A stretch of DNA of 26,063 nucleotides from JANRJY01 sp033763735. Its GTDB lineage: Bacteria > Bacteroidota > Bacteroidia > Cytophagales > UBA9547. Position 1 is the first letter of the stretch. Each line of letters starts with the position of its first letter. Both the position numbers and the translations under genes were made by a program. The DNA lies in assembly GCA_033763735.1 (NCBI GenBank), contig JANRJY010000049.1, positions 1 through 26,063 of the forward strand, given 5' to 3'. Below, piece after piece: positions 25,071 to 26,063 of this stretch. The notes under the pieces were generated by a model, which made no database searches, had not been told where the DNA came from, and was given only the letters and a program-made list of their open reading frames with translations.

Positions 25071-25553
25071 TTATTTATCTTTAATTGGAATCCAGATTTC
25101 TTCTTCTGAATTTGGGTCATTATTTTTGTATTTTTCACCTAATATTTCAAAATGTGGTCGATGATCCAACATATATTCAGAGTTGGGAATCCATTCGGAG
25201 TAAATATATTTGAATATTGAGTGATCCGTATTGATTCCTTTATAATTAAAAACCGCATAAAGACCTGCTGGCAAAATAAAACTATAAAAAAACGGCATTA
25301 AATTTTGGGAATCAACAACCTTTACTGCTGCCCATTTTTCAAATTCATTTTCAAGACTAAAAGAATTGAAATAGTTCAAAGGATATACTTGAATAGAATA
25401 TAATTCAGATCTTTTAACCTTCATATTTGAATTTCTCAATTGCATAAATTCCTTCCATAATTCACCGGTTCTGTTATTTGATAATGACATTTTCATTCTG
25501 ATACCTATCAAATGCTTTTCTTTGAGCGTATCAATCCTTGGAGTTGAATTCAT
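25071..25553 (-). CDS. GyrI-like small-molecule-binding domain protein
   Basis: The product has 160 residues from ATG 25553. A further 18 codons upstream are open but belong to the overlapping frame and show no family likeness. The sequence is a single GyrI-like (AraC effector-binding) domain: EKHLIGIRMKMSL, LWKEFMQLRN, YSIQVYP, FEKWAAVKV, LPAGLYAVFNYKG, SEWIPNSEYMLDHRPHFEIL, and an acidic NDPNSEEEIWIPI end that supplies the ligand-pocket Glu. Free-standing members bind or hydrolyse hydrophobic cationic or electrophilic compounds; no DNA-binding domain is present here. Its ATG overlaps the TGA of the upstream fragment (ATGA), so translation is coupled. Confidence 0.85.
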   Translation of the reverse strand: MNSTPRIDTLKEKHLIGIRMKMSLSNNRTGELWKEFMQLRNSNMKVKRSELYSIQVYPLNYFNSFSLENEFEKWAAVKVVDSQNLMPFFYSFILPAGLYAVFNYKGINTDHSIFKYIYSEWIPNSEYMLDHRPHFEILGEKYKNNDPNSEEEIWIPIKDK

Positions 25554-25933
25554 TTTGATTTCATTTGAATTAAAGCTTCTGCTACACTTTTGACAGGAAG
25601 ATTGCAAGCGTAATTATGGCATATAAATATAAAAGTATCATTCTGAGGCAATCGGTTTTTTAATAGAGGCAATTCGCTATTATCATTTGAACCACATATA
25701 ATTTTGTTAGGGATATAAGAATTATCAATTCCTTTCCTAAATTCAAAAGATTTATTACCACAAATAGCTATTTCATATAATGGTGATGTAAAATAGCTTA
25801 ACAGAATTCCCCAATTTGACAAGTAATATGGCTCTTGATAAATGGTGGAACTAATTGTTTTTAACATTTTTTCAGATAATTCTTTCCAAAATGGATTATC
25901 AATTAATACGCCCAATTTTAATAAATTAGGCAA
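25550..25933 (-). pseudogene. C-terminal remnant of a YyaL/DUF255 thioredoxin-domain protein
   Basis: The 127-codon frame matches only the last part of the YyaL/SSP411 family, whose members are usually 650-700 residues (N-terminal thioredoxin-like domain, then an alpha/alpha barrel). Visible matches are NLLKLGVLIDNPFWKELSEKML, YEIAICG, PNKIICG, LPLLKNRLP and TFIFICHNYACNLPVKSVAEAL. A TAG stands directly before the first codon (TTG 25933). The 130 bases beyond show no family sequence in any minus-strand frame that I can find. The gene therefore lost more than 500 residues, including the thioredoxin motif. A short product from an internal ATG remains possible. Confidence 0.75.
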
Positions 25934-25974
25934 CTATATACATAGTGGGACAATTAATTTTTGATATATACTTT

Positions 25975-26063
25975 ATGACTGCCGAATTATTAGAATTAAA
26001 GATAAAAGAAATAAAGGATAAATTATTAGAATCAAGGATTGATATAAAAATAAGCACCTATGT
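25975..26063 (+). CDS. Start of an unidentified gene, 3' end outside the window
   Basis: ATG 25975 opens a frame of 29 codons that runs off the right edge: MTAELLELKIKEIKDKLLES and on to KISTY. It is charged and predicted helical. It diverges from the YyaL remnant across a short A+T-rich interval. Too little is visible to name a family, and an open frame of this length may arise by chance. Confidence 0.4.
   Translation, partial: MTAELLELKIKEIKDKLLESRIDIKISTY

Overview
The window looks like a chromosomal piece of an A+T-rich member of the Bacteroidota. The evidence is a type IX secretion C-terminal sorting domain, a TonB-dependent receptor with an N-terminal carboxypeptidase-regulatory-like domain, a Pif1-type helicase with a C-terminal helix-turn-helix, a GAF sensor with the coiled-coil tail typical of this phylum, and several promoters of the Bacteroidota form (TTTG, spacer, TAnnTTTG). 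I cannot place it below phylum. No tRNA, rRNA, insertion sequence, prophage or CRISPR array is visible.

Layout: (1) 1-2604, a tightly packed surface cluster: the 3' part of a T9SS cargo protein, a lipoprotein overlapping it, and a small outer-membrane barrel. (2) 2711-5113, a TonB-dependent receptor, then the Pif1-like helicase (5127-7316), which converges with and overlaps lgt. (3) 8129-8517, the only gene-poor stretch over 300 bases, holding a possible 35-residue membrane peptide, an imperfect inverted repeat and low-complexity sequence. (4) sucC (minus strand), divergent from a two-gene unit of a retropepsin-like protein and a LolD-type ATPase. (5) 10915-13204, two overlapping GT4 glycosyltransferases. 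(6) A membrane GAF protein with no catalytic output domain. (7) 15075-20083, two overlapping polytopic GT39/PMT-like proteins, a DUF1640-like coiled-coil membrane protein and a third GT4 enzyme. (8) 20275-24925, a NIF3-family protein, a coiled-coil zinc-ribbon protein, a rho-independent terminator, a secreted helical-repeat protein and a PabB-type chorismate enzyme. (9) The right edge, minus strand: a C-terminal remnant of a YyaL/DUF255 thioredoxin-domain protein, translationally coupled by an ATGA overlap to a GyrI-like small-molecule-binding protein, facing the start of an incomplete plus-strand gene.

The recurring theme is the cell envelope (secretion, lipoprotein maturation, lipoprotein/ABC transport, glycan assembly), mixed with housekeeping metabolism (TCA cycle, folate). 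The glycosyltransferase genes lie in two blocks separated by the GAF sensor. They resemble a small dispersed glycan set rather than a full O-antigen locus, because no flippase, polymerase or nucleotide-sugar genes are present. I see no convincing new defence or mobile system. The points most worth a second look are the helical-repeat protein with a TTC39/Iml2-like signature, the sharply truncated YyaL remnant coupled to the GyrI-like gene, the output-less GAF protein, the retropepsin-LolD pairing and the tiny membrane ORF upstream of lgt.
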